64,000 nucleotides of DNA, from positions 29,228,751 through 29,292,750 of the forward strand of contig CM070622.1 in assembly GCA_036346255.1 (NCBI GenBank), in the 5' to 3' direction. The position numbers and the translations under genes were made by a program. The notes beneath the pieces were generated by a model, which searched no databases, had not been told where the DNA came from, and saw only the letters and a list, made by a program, of their open reading frames with translations. Each line of letters starts with the position of its first letter. Within the stretch, counting starts at the first letter, position 1. Source of the stretch: Ampelocalamus luodianensis. Taxonomy: Eukaryota > Streptophyta > Magnoliopsida > Poales > Poaceae. Positions 47,091 to 58,647 of the stretch are shown piece by piece.

Positions 47091-47539
47091 GAAGGCGAGA
47101 GCTTGATGAACAGTTAGGGTGAATTGGGGAAAGGTAAGAACCCTAAAGTCACCCATGCGGTTAGTTTTATAACCGCACGCTTGAAATGAAACATCGTGGA
47201 AACTCAACGGTTCCCACCACTTCGGGAATTGCTCTAACGGACAGATTCTTTTAAATCTACCTATTCGAGAAAACCGAGGCTATTTTCACACCTCAAGCGA
47301 AATTACCTTCTCGGCCAAGTATATTTCTGGTCAAACGAAATACCACGATTACTCCGTAGTCGTAAGATTTTCTATGACTACCTTGTAGTCGTGAGATTTT
47401 CAACAAACTTTCTTGACTAAGTATATTTCTGGTCAAACGAGACATGTGTTGAAAAGTTTTTCCTTAAACCTTTACCCTACAACCACCTGGTGGTCCTAAG
47501 AACATCTATGACTCCTTTCCCAAGTAAGTTATTTTCACT

Positions 47540-47557
47540 TGAAGCTGGGGGGCTAGA
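47540..47557 (+). other. Polypurine tract of element G
   Basis: GAAGCTGGGGGGCTAGA directly precedes the 3' LTR start TGACGAGG. Confidence 0.8.
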
Positions 47558-48384
47558 TGACGAGGATCTAATAATCCTCATTTTGTTATTTATCTATAAT
47601 TAGTATTATGGGTAAATATGACGTCACACGGCTATTAAGCATACCCCTTATAGTTGTAAGGGAGAAGCCAATCAAGTGGTCGTAAGTTCTTCTACGACCA
47701 CCCCCATAGTCGTAAGTCTTTCTACGACTCCCATGTAATCGTAAGTTCTCCTACAATTACCTATGGTCGTAAGTGTTGGTGATATGACCTAGAGGCAATC
47801 ATGGAGATGATTGTATCACGTCTATGTTTATGAGTTCTTGAATAAATGTTATTATGTTCCTTGAATAAATCATTAGTTCTGAAGATCAACGAGTATGTGA
47901 CTTGTTGGTGAAACTCTTCGACTTATATGATGTCGTTCTAAAAGTATCCCTGATCGAATGTCACTGATCGGAACACCAGTGACTCTACGACCAGCGCATA
48001 TATTGATTGATGACCATGTTTCACCGGTCATGGATATAGGGATATCGAATCAATAATGTGAACACATGTTAGAGAACATGGGGTTGGATCGACCCACCTT
48101 GAGACACTATTGAGATTGTTATGATCCCGTGTCATTAGTTGGTCTCAAGCAATGATGATGTATAATCCTTAGACTCGAGATCATCATGGTTCCCTACATG
48201 TGTAATAGCACTCTTAGGGGTTGCCAAGCCGCTCAGAATCGGGTAGTTATAAAGGTAGCTTTCGGGTATGCTATGAAATATGCGGAGGGATGTGACTGGT
48301 CGAATATGGGATTGGCCCCTCCTAGCATAACGGGAGAGATGTCTCTGGGCCCCTCGAAATAGTCGGATAAAGAAAGTGCATGGC

Positions 48385-51300
48385 TGTAAGCCTGTAACAG
48401 CCCCAATTTTATAAACAGTAATAATCTGCTTTATGAACAGTAATGGGACACTGTTCATGACATTACTGTTCATAATTAACAGTTTGGAATTGCTGTTACC
48501 AATTGAAACCTTCCTTTTCTAGCCAAAGTCCAAAAAACCCATTTAAAGTCCCAAAATAAATACAAGATAAAACTCGTATTATGACTGGGAAGTGTTTTCA
48601 TTAAAGCTTAGATAAATTATCTTGGCAAAAAAATCATTTTTGTTGAATTTTTAGAAATTATTTTGGCTTGCAGGAAAATATTTGTTTTTAAATAAACATT
48701 TTCGGGCTAAGATAATTATTTATGTATTTTACAAAGTGATAATGTGATACTTTAAAATTTATCTGGGAAATATATCATCCCAGTAGCCTCCAGTAAAAAT
48801 TTCATGATTTTACAAATTTATTTGCTATTTTTAAAAGCCCAGTCAAACCTTTGAGCATTTGAATAGGGTCTGGTCAACTAACCTGGTCTGAACCTAAACC
48901 CTAGCATTGTAGCGACTCGGACCCATAGGGTTGGGTCTAACCCTTTCGTTTTGGTCCAGCTCAGTCACGTTCGGGCGCGAGCCCAACCCCCTCGCGCACT
49001 GTGAGCCGTTGATCCTCCATCGAACGGGCGAGGCTGCGACATTATGTGGGCTTTCCACGTATGCGCCACAACCTCCACCGTTGGATCTTGATCTAACGAT
49101 CGACGTCGGTGTATGCATTCGGACGACTCCGGATCCCCTCTCAATCTCCGCCGTCCATTCTCGATCCAACCGCGCCGCCTTTTCTTTTTGAATTTAAAGG
49201 CGCGCATCCATCGTGGGCCTTTAGATCTGGATCCTACGGTGCACCTTTTTGACCGAGTGCAGTTAAGGCCCAAATTCAATGGATCGTTGGATTTTAATCG
49301 CAATGCCCATATCGTGTATGCATTCGGACCATCCGGTTCATTTTTCCATCTTGACCGTAGAAATCCCATCTAACGGTGCCGCATCATCTCATCTAAAGGG
49401 GTGACGTGTATTCCTTTTTAATTGATCGTTGGATTTCAATCCAACGTCTCTCTTTGAAAGTAGACCCCGAAATCCCTTTGGACTCCGTTTAAATCTCGAT
49501 CGACCGATTGAGATCGCACGGCCCATATTAAACGATACTGTTTAAAACCTTTTTAACCCCTCTATTTATCACGGCCGCCCATTACTAATCGGACGGTTGA
49601 TGTTCTTTAGAGCTTAAAGAGACATGTGCGGCTGTGACTGCCAGCGGGACCCGCATGTCAGACAATTCTTATCTCCTTCCTTGCCTCTGTGCACCGCCAT
49701 TGTTGCCAACAGAGGAGAGGATTTATCCAAAGATTATGCAACTAATTTTTGGATGTTTAGCCCTAACTGGACACCTCATCAACTCTAGACCCTTCCACTT
49801 TGCCCTGTAGCTCAACATCTATATATAAACCCTAGCTTTTTGCTGCTACCAGTGTTGACCAAAGGAGCTCTTCATCCTCCATTGTTGTCCAGTGGAGTAT
49901 CTTGCTCCTGTCCATTGCTTATCCATCTTAAGCACTGGTTTCACCTTGCAATAAGGTTTTAACATCTTTTGTAGGTTAAAACCAAAGGTGTTCTCTCTGT
50001 TGAGCAGAATCGGTTTTCTCAATTTTCGGTGTTTCTCTTAACCTGGTGAGTTAAAGCCCTAGTTTTAGACATCTTAAGTGCACCAGGCATTTTTATAGCT
50101 CACATGGATCATTCACTTGTACATCAGTAGCTCCAACTTTCTTTAAACGAAAAGTTCTTTGTTGTACCTTTCGGTCTTTCATATCGTTTTCAAGAACTAG
50201 AGTTTCTCCTGACAACTTATCATCCTATTTAGGTCTCAACCGAACCCTAGTAGCATAACAAGTTGTTCTTTTAATTCTTGTCATCATCTATTTAGCTTGA
50301 TAGCAGAGATTTGTCTCTGTCTTCTTTTGTCGGCTTAACCGACAATATAGGTTTCTCTTTAGCCCTTGTAATCTAACCGATTAGGGTTAGGTTAAGGTTA
50401 GTTTGGAGTATTAACTACCCTAAAAGATTAGGCTAAGATTCATTTTAGAACCTTTGCTTGATCTAATTTCCTTTTTCCCAAATCTGTACTCTGTCCTGTT
50501 TCTGTTCTCTTCAAAATCTGAAAACTGAAACTTTGGACTAAACCCTAGTTTCTGTCATTTGAAATCAGTAGGTGGTAATATGGGTTAATATCTTTATTAG
50601 AGTATGTATCACTTAAGCATGCTGCTAAACATGCATTTCCATATTGATCATACATGTTTCTTTCAGTCTGCACTTATTGTCGATTTTGGTATTTATTGGA
50701 TTTTATTGCTTCTTTTAGAATCGTTCTGTTTGAAGCATTTGAATCTATTTCGAGCAACTGAGCACAAACAAGTTTATTATTATCAAGGAAAGCATCCTCT
50801 TTGCACCATGTTGATCCCAAATTTTATACAATAGCTTTTCCAAATCCAGTGACATCTGTGCATGCTACTCTTCTGAAAATACAGGTTGTGACCTGTTAGT
50901 AGCTAGCTATGACCTAACATGATGGATTACCTTAATTATAACCATGCACTCAACCTTAGCGTAGTACTGTATGCTATAATATATTTTCAGATTTGGCTTA
51001 GACATGCAGTCTAGAGAACTTTAGAGTTTGACAAGCATATCTTGTCAAACATGGGCATCACAAATGGATTTCTGTTATTTTGAACTCTTTGTCCAGTTTA
51101 CTTATGTCAGAAATGAATTTTATATTTAAATTGATCTGGACAAGAGGATGCTAGTGATGGTGCTTTTGTGCACGAGATTGGGATTTGTGGTGGACTTGTC
51201 CGGACCAATTAAGGACGAACTCGATTATTCAATTCAAGTACCCCACGTACTTCCACATGCAGTGTATGGCGCTTGTTTGGTTAAGTAAAATGTTAAGACT

Positions 51301-52602
51301 ATTGGGTTGGAAACAGAGAGTAAGGATATGTGTATTGACCTTGTATGGCATAGATGCTTTGGTCTTATGACTGCGTTTTATGCCATGTGAGCTTGTATGT
51401 CGAAGTCGGATATTCTTAGAAGGGTGAGGCGTATATGTGCTCGTCGCATGTACGTACCTTAAAGATGCTGATTGCAAACTAATATGGGCAGCGAACCCAG
51501 TTTGCATTTAATTGTTTGGGTCGGCATTCCTAACGCAACATGTGTGCCCCGGTTAAGCAGATGCTATCAGTCGTTGTTTAGGCGGGATCAGTTCACACAT
51601 GGGGGTCCAACTCAATAGTGTTAGCTTGTTGAAAAATACCAAATCTTGGTTTCCCCGGTCGGAATACCAAAGGAAGTATGTCATCATTCGGAGGCATCCG
51701 AAGGCAACGGGCTAGCTAAGTCGTGTGGGTAAAGTTGTACACCCCTGCAGGGTTATCAAATTGTTCGAATAGCCGTGTCCACGGTCATGGACGATAACTT
51801 GAATTGATGTCACCTGTATAGAAGTTTTGTTTTGAAAAATCATGTTTCGGTTTTTGGTTCTGCATGAGGGATTCATGCACTTTGTCTTTTTACAATTATT
51901 TCATTTACTTATCGCTCTAGTCCAACTTTGATTTACTAAATGGCTTTGTTAAAATCTAGTCTTTTTAGGTTAGGGTGTACTGCTTTATGCAAAACTTAAC
52001 CATTATACCCTCCTGTTGCAACCTTATGCATGTACAAATTCTACTCCTTTGTATAGGCTCTAATAAACACTTTCTTTTATTAGTTTGTGTAAGACTTGCT
52101 GAGTACCTTCCGTACTCAAGGTGCTATAACCTAATGTTGCAGGTGAGGATGGTTATTTATATGAAGTGCCCGTTAGCGCCGATCAGGGTGACGCTAACGA
52201 GTAAAGCTACTTCTTTCCTCCACGCAATCGCCTGCGGGTGGATGGGGCCATTGGTGGATGTTGCCATTTTATTTTGCTTCCGCTGTTAAACTTTTGAAGT
52301 GACCAAGTCACTTAATAATGTATCACTGAGCCGAAATTTGTAAACTTATGTTTAATTATGTAAATAAATGACTTGTATGTGTTTGATGCAATGTTGTTGA
52401 AGGATATATATGAAATGGTCGTTGATCCTGGAACCATTGTGAGATATATATATCTGGGAATCCTGATTATTGGATTGGTTACTTGTTAAATTTATACTTC
52501 TAGCATGATCTTTAATGAAGGGACAGTATTGTTCCTTGATTAAGAATTGTGCTACAGTATGAATTTGATTAAGTACATTTCCAATACCCGGGGGTCCTCA
52601 CA
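48385..52602 (+). mobile_element. Gypsy solo LTR E (4.2 kb) inside solo LTR H
   Basis: Starts TGTAAGCCTGTAACAGCCCC, ends GGGGGTCCTCACA. The flanks are ATGGC (48380-48384) and ATGGT (52603-52607), a 5-bp duplication with one C/T difference. The uninterrupted site is seen in the F LTR (opposite strand, about 36290). It is related to the LTRs of A to D: it has the LTR core at 51725-51792, the stem-loop at 52101-52117 and TATATATAAAC at 49819-49830. An alternative start is 48393 (TGTAACAG). The frames at 48894-49373 are not genes. Confidence 0.88.
49819..49830 (+). promoter_or_regulatory. TATA box of LTR E
   Basis: CTATATATAAAC followed by CCTAGC, about 1.43 kb into the LTR. Confidence 0.6.
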
Positions 52603-53150
52603 ATGGTCGTGCCACTAGTGGTCGAAGTGTTCGACCACGTAAGGTTATCCGACGACTCGATCGAGAAAATATTGAACAGTCCATGGATGACACATAATCT
52701 CACCTGGAGTTCAAACCAGATATCGTGAGGCAAATGGAAAATACTAAAGTAAGTCGCTTAGTTCGATCAGATCCAGACAAGTCGTATGGTGATACAAGCA
52801 AATCGTAGACTGATCGAATGAAATCACAGAGTGGTCGAAACCTGGTCGTAAGGAGTTACGAATCGGTGCGTGACCGAGTCTTGAATGAGTCGTATAAAGA
52901 TAGGACACAGTCGTAAGTGATGAGGACCTAGTCGTAGATCATATTGCATTAAGGTTCGTCCGATATAATTTGTGTGTATTCGGGAATCGTTATGTCCTGC
53001 TAGGGACCGCTACGACTCGTGGTCGGAAAGGGTTTCCGAGTCACAACCGATTACACATAAACCTAACGGGTCACACACTTAATGGGATGGAACAATCCAG
53101 TACGAATACGATTCGTAAAACGTGTTCAGATAGAATCCAACACGGGGGTC

Positions 53151-53158
53151 TATATAAG
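53151..53158 (+). promoter_or_regulatory. TATA box of LTR H
   Basis: TATATAAG, followed by GAGAG-rich sequence and an AAACCCTAGCC word typical of plant transcript leaders. Confidence 0.6.
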
Positions 53159-54178
53159 GAGATGCTTGAGGCTAGTGTGAGGAGAGGCGAGAGAGACACG
53201 TGAGTTGTTTCCACCGAAACCCTAGCCGCCATCTTCTTGAGAGAGCCTTCCCGTGCGACTTGGTGCTAGCACACCAGCGTACGGTTGTTCCTTCTCTGAA
53301 CGTGTGGATACCGTAGAGGTGCTACTGCGATCGTTGTTGCGCTGAGGACGATCCGCGATCTTCACAAGGAACTACGGAGGCTGCTGGAGGAGACGATCGA
53401 CTACGAGGACGTTGGACGATCATCTACGACCACTACATCGACGCGTTCATCGTCGGACTAGGCTGCTCCGACTCTACTTCCCCTGCACTGCGCGTCTGGT
53501 GGTAATGATCTGTGATCATCTATCTTGCTTGGCATCCTGATTTACGTGGTAGAATTTTTGAATTGTTGCTAGCGTAGCTTACCCGTATCCCTTCAGTAAG
53601 TTCTTCTACGACCAGTACCTAGCCGTAAGGTTTTCTACGACTACCCCCTGGCCATAAGTTCTTCTACGACCAGCTCCGTCACGACTTCTTCACAGTTAAC
53701 TAGGTCCACTCGCTTGTAGGCCCAATTAATTAGGAGATCTGAGCAGTCAATATACATAGTTATTCTTTAGAATAACTGCAGATAACACACTATTATCTCT
53801 GATTGATAACAGTCAGGAAACGTGGGGAGGTTACTACTCCCGTGATTACTACTATTATTACAGAATAATGAGGCGCCTCCTGACCTGGAACGACTACCTC
53901 TCCACGTACTATAAAAAGACTTCTTTCAAAGAGAAATGGGAAGGATTTTTTAAAGGCAATCAGTAGTAGTTTAAGCGCAAGTCATTCCACTGATTGTAAC
54001 GAGGTTACCCAATACAATACACACAGAAGTAGGGTTGTTATTCTCTCTAGAGAAGGCCCAAACATGTATAAAAATCCTCGTGTCTTTTCTGTCTATGTGA
54101 TCAATTGTAGAGACCCTCCCCCCCCCCCCGAATCAAACAATATTTACGTAAGATTAGTTCTAAAACACCCACAGTAGT

Positions 54179-55270
54179 AAACCGGTCATTGTACATTTTC
54201 ACGTTCTACGACCAATACTGCACTCACTGCCTGTGGTGTGGCAGCAAGATAAATTCAGAGTGTCTCTTCTAGTTTCGGAGAAACTAGAATAGGAGCACTC
54301 GTAAGATACCTCTTGACATCCTCAAAGGCAGCGTTTGCCTCTTCCGACCACTCAAAACCCTCGTACTTCCTCAGAAGTTTGCAAAAAGGTAGTACTTTTT
54401 CTCACAAGCGTGCGATGAAATAACTTAAAGCCGTCATGCATCCTGTGTGTTTCTAGACTTCTTTCTTCGTGGTCAGAGTTCGTATTTGCACGATGGCCTT
54501 TATCTTTTCAAGATTTGTTTCGATTCCTCATGTAGAGACTAGGAATCCAAGCAATTTTCCTAAAGAGACTCCAAACACACACTTCTCAGGATTGAGTTTC
54601 AAGCGGTGCTTTCTGAGGTTGTTGAATATTTCTTGCAAGTCGGAGATGTGATTAAGTCGTTTGATACTTTTTACGACTAGATCGTCAACATAGGCTTCGA
54701 AATTTTGGCCTAGTTGAGGTGAAAAAGTCGCTTGTATCAAGCGTTAAAAAGAAGTGCCGACGTTTTTAGACCAAATAGCATTTTGGCGTAGCAAAATATA
54801 TCAAATGGTGTAATAAACACGGTCTTTTCTTCATCTTTTAGACACATATTGATATGGTGGTAACTAGAATATGCATATAGAGAACTTAACACTTCACAAC
54901 CAGCAGTAGAATCAACCAACTGATCGATATGAGGTAAAGGGAAATCATCTTTTCGACAAGCTTTATTCAGATCAGTGAAGTCTACTCACATACGCCATTT
55001 GCCGTTTGATTTCCTAACCATTACAGGGTTAGCCAACCACTCTGGGTGGTTGACTTCTCTTATAAAGCCTGCTTTAGGTAGCTTGTCTAATTCTGACCTA
55101 CTAGAATCTCATCGATCAGGGACAAATCTTCGTAATTTTTGCTTTACAGGTACTTTGTCTGGCTGTAAAGCTAGCATGTGCTCGATCACTTCCCTAGGGA
55201 CTCCGGGCATATCAGACGCTTACCATGCGAAGACAGCTATGTTTGCTCGGAGGAAAGTGATGAGGGCGTC
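54179..55270 (-). pseudogene. Element I reverse transcriptase
   Basis: Minus-strand pieces: FIREVNHPEWLANPVMVRKS near 55000-55060, CRKDDFPLPHIDQLVDST and SLYAYSSYHHINMCLKDEEK (54919-54737). 54740-54528 reads FEAYVDDLVVKSIKRLNHIS with an intact YVDD, then LKLNPEKCVFGVSLGKLLGF. The connection (GFEWSEEAN near 54350) follows, up to the G insertion. The fingers and palm contain stops and one frame change, and a short stretch before YVDD is shifted. Same order and close similarity to G. Confidence 0.9.
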
Positions 55271-55273
55271 TTC

Positions 55274-56030
55274 CTATTTGGGGTCGAAAGTATCCTTGAT
55301 GCGAGCAGTCTTCGAGGGCTCCTCTGCGTTTAGAAGAACCTCTTTGACTTGGTCGTTCAGCTTTGGTGCAGCTTTAGGCTTCGACTTATTAGTCGAAGGC
55401 TGACTTTCTTCTCGAGCTGGTATATGACCAACCATCTCGAGGGATCGATGGTAGTATGTATGCGTCATCTTCTTGTCATAATGAATTGTGATCACTTCTT
55501 TGGGTCATGGCATCTTAAGACATTGATACCCATAATGAGTAGCTATTAAGAATTTTGCCAAAATTGGTCATTCGAGTATGGTGTTATATGCCGTATCGAA
55601 ATTGACTACATCAAAGGAGATCTTCTATGTCCTGAAATTACTTGGTGAACCAAATGTTAGAGGAAGAGAAACTTGGCCCATAGGTTTGGCCGAAGACCCT
55701 AGTACGATTCCATGAAAAGAGTATCATACTGGTCTTACCTTAGTCCTGGGTACCTGCATCTCATCCAGAGCACTCGTAAACAAAATGTTTAACGAGCTAC
55801 CACCATCAAACTAACACTCGATTTACTCAACGGTTGTTGATGGTGGGTTCGACCACGATCGGAAATCGAACTAGTCTAGTCGAAGGGATCGGGCAGTCAC
55901 CCTTCTCGAAAGAGATGGTGACTTCCAACCACTTCAGCATCTTATTGACAAGAGGAGAGTCAATGGAGTTACCTCGCGTTCGACTGCCTTAAGCTGTCGC
56001 TTTGACTCGTATGCCGATGATCCCCCATAG
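55274..56030 (-). pseudogene. Element I protease region and linker
   Basis: Minus-strand fragments match the protease frame of G: IDHIYGGSSAYESKRQLKAV near 56030-55970, TALDEMQVPRTK-like and YHTLFMESY-like pieces near 55720-55770, then MITIHYDKKMTHTYYHRSLE (55495) and MVGHIPAREESQPSTNKSKP. The catalytic VDG region near 55810 is interrupted by a TAG. Frameshifts are more numerous than in G. Confidence 0.75.
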
Positions 56031-56039
56031 ATGTGGTCG

Positions 56040-58107
56040 ATGGTGTGCTGCGAATCTTGAAACGACATCTTCTCGTCGTCTTCCAACTCCTTTCGACCAC
56101 TCGTTTGTCCTACCTACTCAAGGGTAGGAAGCGGCCCTTTGCTGGAGTAATAGTTCTCGAGTTTTCATTGGAAAACCTGGCAGTTGTGAAGGTCATGCCC
56201 CTCCTTTTTATGGAAAGGGTACCACCTAGGTTTGTCGTTCTTCCAATCGGGTGCTTACCTTTGCCTCGGTCAGAGTTTGGTTTGGGAGTGTGTGGCTCCT
56301 TGTCGCTTACGGCCAAGACCTCCTTGGAACTATTGGCTTGAGGCTTTTGACCCTTCGCCTTATTCTTGGATTTTCTGTCCTTTTTGTCCTTCTTACCGCT
56401 TTCGCCTGTCTATTCCACTCGACTGCTTCAACGGTAGTTGCATACCGATCGACCATCTCAAAGAGTTTGGCGATAGTGGCAGGAGGATTAATTCAAGGCA
56501 ATGTTCTCCATTATCCTTCTACTGCGAACTCCCTGCTTGAAGGCTCTGATAACAGATGAGTCAGAAACCTCCGAAATTGAATTATGAACCTGACTAAAAT
56601 GCTTGATGACTTAGCGCAGGGATTCGTGATCATTTTGCCTCATCCGGTGCAGATCGTCCTCCTTTCCAGGGCGGTTGTAGGTGCCTTGAAAGTTTGCCAG
56701 AAGGTCACGGAGGTGTTGCCATAAGTAGATCAACTCGAGTGGTTGGTTTAGCAGCCACGATCAAGTAGACCATTCAAGCACAGTTGGAAGGTAATTCACC
56801 ATTACATGCTCTCCTCCACCTGCTGCTCGGACAGCTGTGGTGTAGATCTAAAGGAATTCAATGGGATTTTTAGATCCATCGAACTTCTCCATATCCTGGG
56901 AGCTTGTTAATAGTTGGACGTTCGAGGAACCTTTCTCCGGTCTGGAGAGTGACGTGATTTGTGGTCGTGCCGATCTCCATGCAGTGAGTTCTTCGAACGA
57001 CTAGTTATTGATGAAGTCATACTACTACGACTTCCAGAATAATGTCTACGAGGAGGCTCCAGCCTTGCCACCGTGCTCCGAAGCCTTCGTACGATCTCTC
57101 TAGCGCTCGAGCAAGCTCTCGAGTTTGAGCAAGCCTAGTGCTCGAGCAAGCTCTCGAGTTTGATTCTCGAGCAAGTCGTTGATGTGCTGGAGTTTCTGGG
57201 CTTCCTCCGATTGGTACTGAGCACGCCCAGGAAGATTTTTCTGGCCGCTATTCTCCTCCATTGAGTTGTCTCAGGATCACCCACATCAGATCCTTGAGAT
57301 TGTCTCAGTTAAGTGCAAGTATGTCGAGGATTTCCCGCACGCTCATCAGGGTGTTGACCCTGTTCATCACCGGCGATGCTCTTTCTATTGTCACGAGGGA
57401 ACGCAGTGTGTGCTCATTGGGGAGCGTCGTCAGTCCTGCCTCTGTGAGAATGATCATTATTAGAGGGAAGGACGAAGACCTCCCGTTGAGGATCTCCACT
57501 TGCGCTCGAGGCCTCCTTGATTGAGGAGTAGTCGAGAGACACCATCTGGCGACTTGGAAAAAGCCCCTCCAGGAAGGGGAACTTTGGGTCATAACCATCT
57601 CCGTCCGTAGGTGTGCCCTACGAAGGGATGGTCGAACTCGTAGGAAAAGCGTGTTTGATCCCCTCCTCTGCGGGTTAACCGGACAGAGAGGACCACCAGG
57701 TGCTGACGAAGCTCCGGAATGATGGCTTTCAGAACTTGCCTCGCCAAGTCGGACTTCCTTAGGTGGGCTCGAACATTCGGAGGGAGAACTCTTGTCATGT
57801 TGTGAGCCTGCCTTGATGCAGTCCTTGTTGTGGTCGGATTGACCCTTGCCCTCTGAGGAAACTGATCACTCAGCTGGACATACTCTTGTGGGGGATAAGG
57901 ATCCTTCCTTAACTCCATCGGTGGCATGGTCTCCGGGATCTGATGGAAGATCTCTGGAGGCAGCATCACCATCAGACGAGTTACTCGGCTCGTAATCGAA
58001 ACTGGCATCCATGTTGATATCTGCGTAATCAGCCAAGTCGAACCAGTTTTCCTTGTTCCACCCTCCTGCCGTGGAAGTATTAAGAGAAAAAGAGAATTTG
58101 TTGACAA
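56040..58107 (-). pseudogene. Element I gag
   Basis: The minus-strand start resembles that of G (NWFDLADYADINMD near 58030, then DHATDGVKEGSLSP). Around 56930-56640 pieces such as PGMEKFDGSKNPIEFL, MVNYLPTVLEWST and QHLRDLLANFQGTYNRPGKE represent the capsid-like gag domain that G has lost. Near 56450 FEMVDRYATTVEAVEW matches the gag of G. The knuckle frame at about 56200 reads RRGMTFTTARFS out of register. Many stops. Between 57100 and 57175 a 36-bp in-frame duplication repeats RELARAL, a coiled-coil-like segment. Confidence 0.75.
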
Positions 58108-58403
58108 GGAATTACCAGAAGATCCCCACGGTCGGCGTCAACTGTCGGTGTTTTAGAATAAATCTTACGTAAAGATTGTTTAATTCAGGGGGTCTCCATA
58201 ATTGATCACGCAGAAAGAACGACATAAGGATTTTTATACAAGTTCAGACCTTCTTCGGAAAGAATAACAACCCTACTCCTATGTGTATTATATTGTGTAT
58301 GTTGGTTACAATTTTGTTAAGTCTAATACTTGTGCTCCTGATTGTCTCTTGCCTGATTGTTTGTATCAATCGGCCATCCACCCCTATCATCTCTGACTGA
58401 GCC

Positions 58404-58413
58404 CTTTAAATAG
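58404..58413 (-). promoter_or_regulatory. TATA box of the I LTR
   Basis: The minus strand reads CTATTTAAAG followed by GGCTCAG, at the position equivalent to the G TATA box. Confidence 0.55.
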
Positions 58414-58647
58414 TGCGCAGAGAGGTAGTCGTTCCTCTAGGTCAAGAGGCGCCTCATTATTCCATATAACGGATGTAATAATGGTAGTAATCACTGGAGT
58501 AGTAACCCCTCCACGTCGCCTGGCAATTACTTGTCAGATATAATGGCGCGTTACGTGCAGTTACTCCAGAGAATAACAGCGTATATTAACTACTTAGATT
58601 CCGTAATTAATAGAGCCTACAGACCAGTGGGCCCAATTGATTACGGG

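Larger units (their letters stand above)
47774..53595 (+). mobile_element. Copia solo LTR H (F family), interrupted by LTR E
   Basis: Starts TGTTGGTGATATGACC, ends TATCCCTTCA, with the exact duplication GTAAG at 47769-47773 and 53596-53600. Net length about 1.6 kb. It aligns with the LTR of F read on the opposite strand, for example AGGCAATCATGGAGATGATT. TATA box at 53151-53158. No internal domain, hence a solo LTR. Confidence 0.9.
33850..54173 (+). mobile_element. Tat-like Ty3/gypsy element G, with antisense accessory ORF
   Basis: A complete gypsy element on the plus strand, inserted into element I with the exact duplication GTAGT. Order: 5' LTR 33850-34612, PBS, gag (interrupted by copia F), protease, RT, RNase H, integrase, a repeat-rich spacer, antisense accessory reading frames, polypurine tract, and 3' LTR 47558-54173 (interrupted by H). 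Long spacers with antisense frames between pol and the 3' LTR are known in Tat-lineage elements. Coding parts are decayed mainly by point stops with a few frameshifts. Without insertions it is about 11.5 kb. Confidence 0.92.
47558..54173 (+). repeat. 3' LTR of element G, interrupted by copia solo LTR H
   Basis: TGACGAGGATCTAATAATCC to 47773, then from 53596 to AAAACACCCACA, followed by the GTAGT duplication of G. Net about 789 bp. H entered within a GTCGTAAG unit of the hairpin array, leaving GTAAG on both sides. A long poly-C run occurs near 54117-54129. Confidence 0.92.

Noticed and set aside
48393..48399. Alternative left end of LTR E at TGTAACAG
   Set aside because: The base context ATGGC before 48385 matches ATGGT after 52602 and the uninterrupted F LTR, so 48385 fits better, although the TGTAACA form is the more typical LTR start.
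48894..49373. Frames of 86-134 codons on both strands
   Set aside because: Within solo LTR E, in its CpG-rich segment; no domain.
53210..53230. AAACCCTAG words as telomere-like repeats
   Set aside because: Single telo-box-like words near LTR transcription starts, not tandem arrays.
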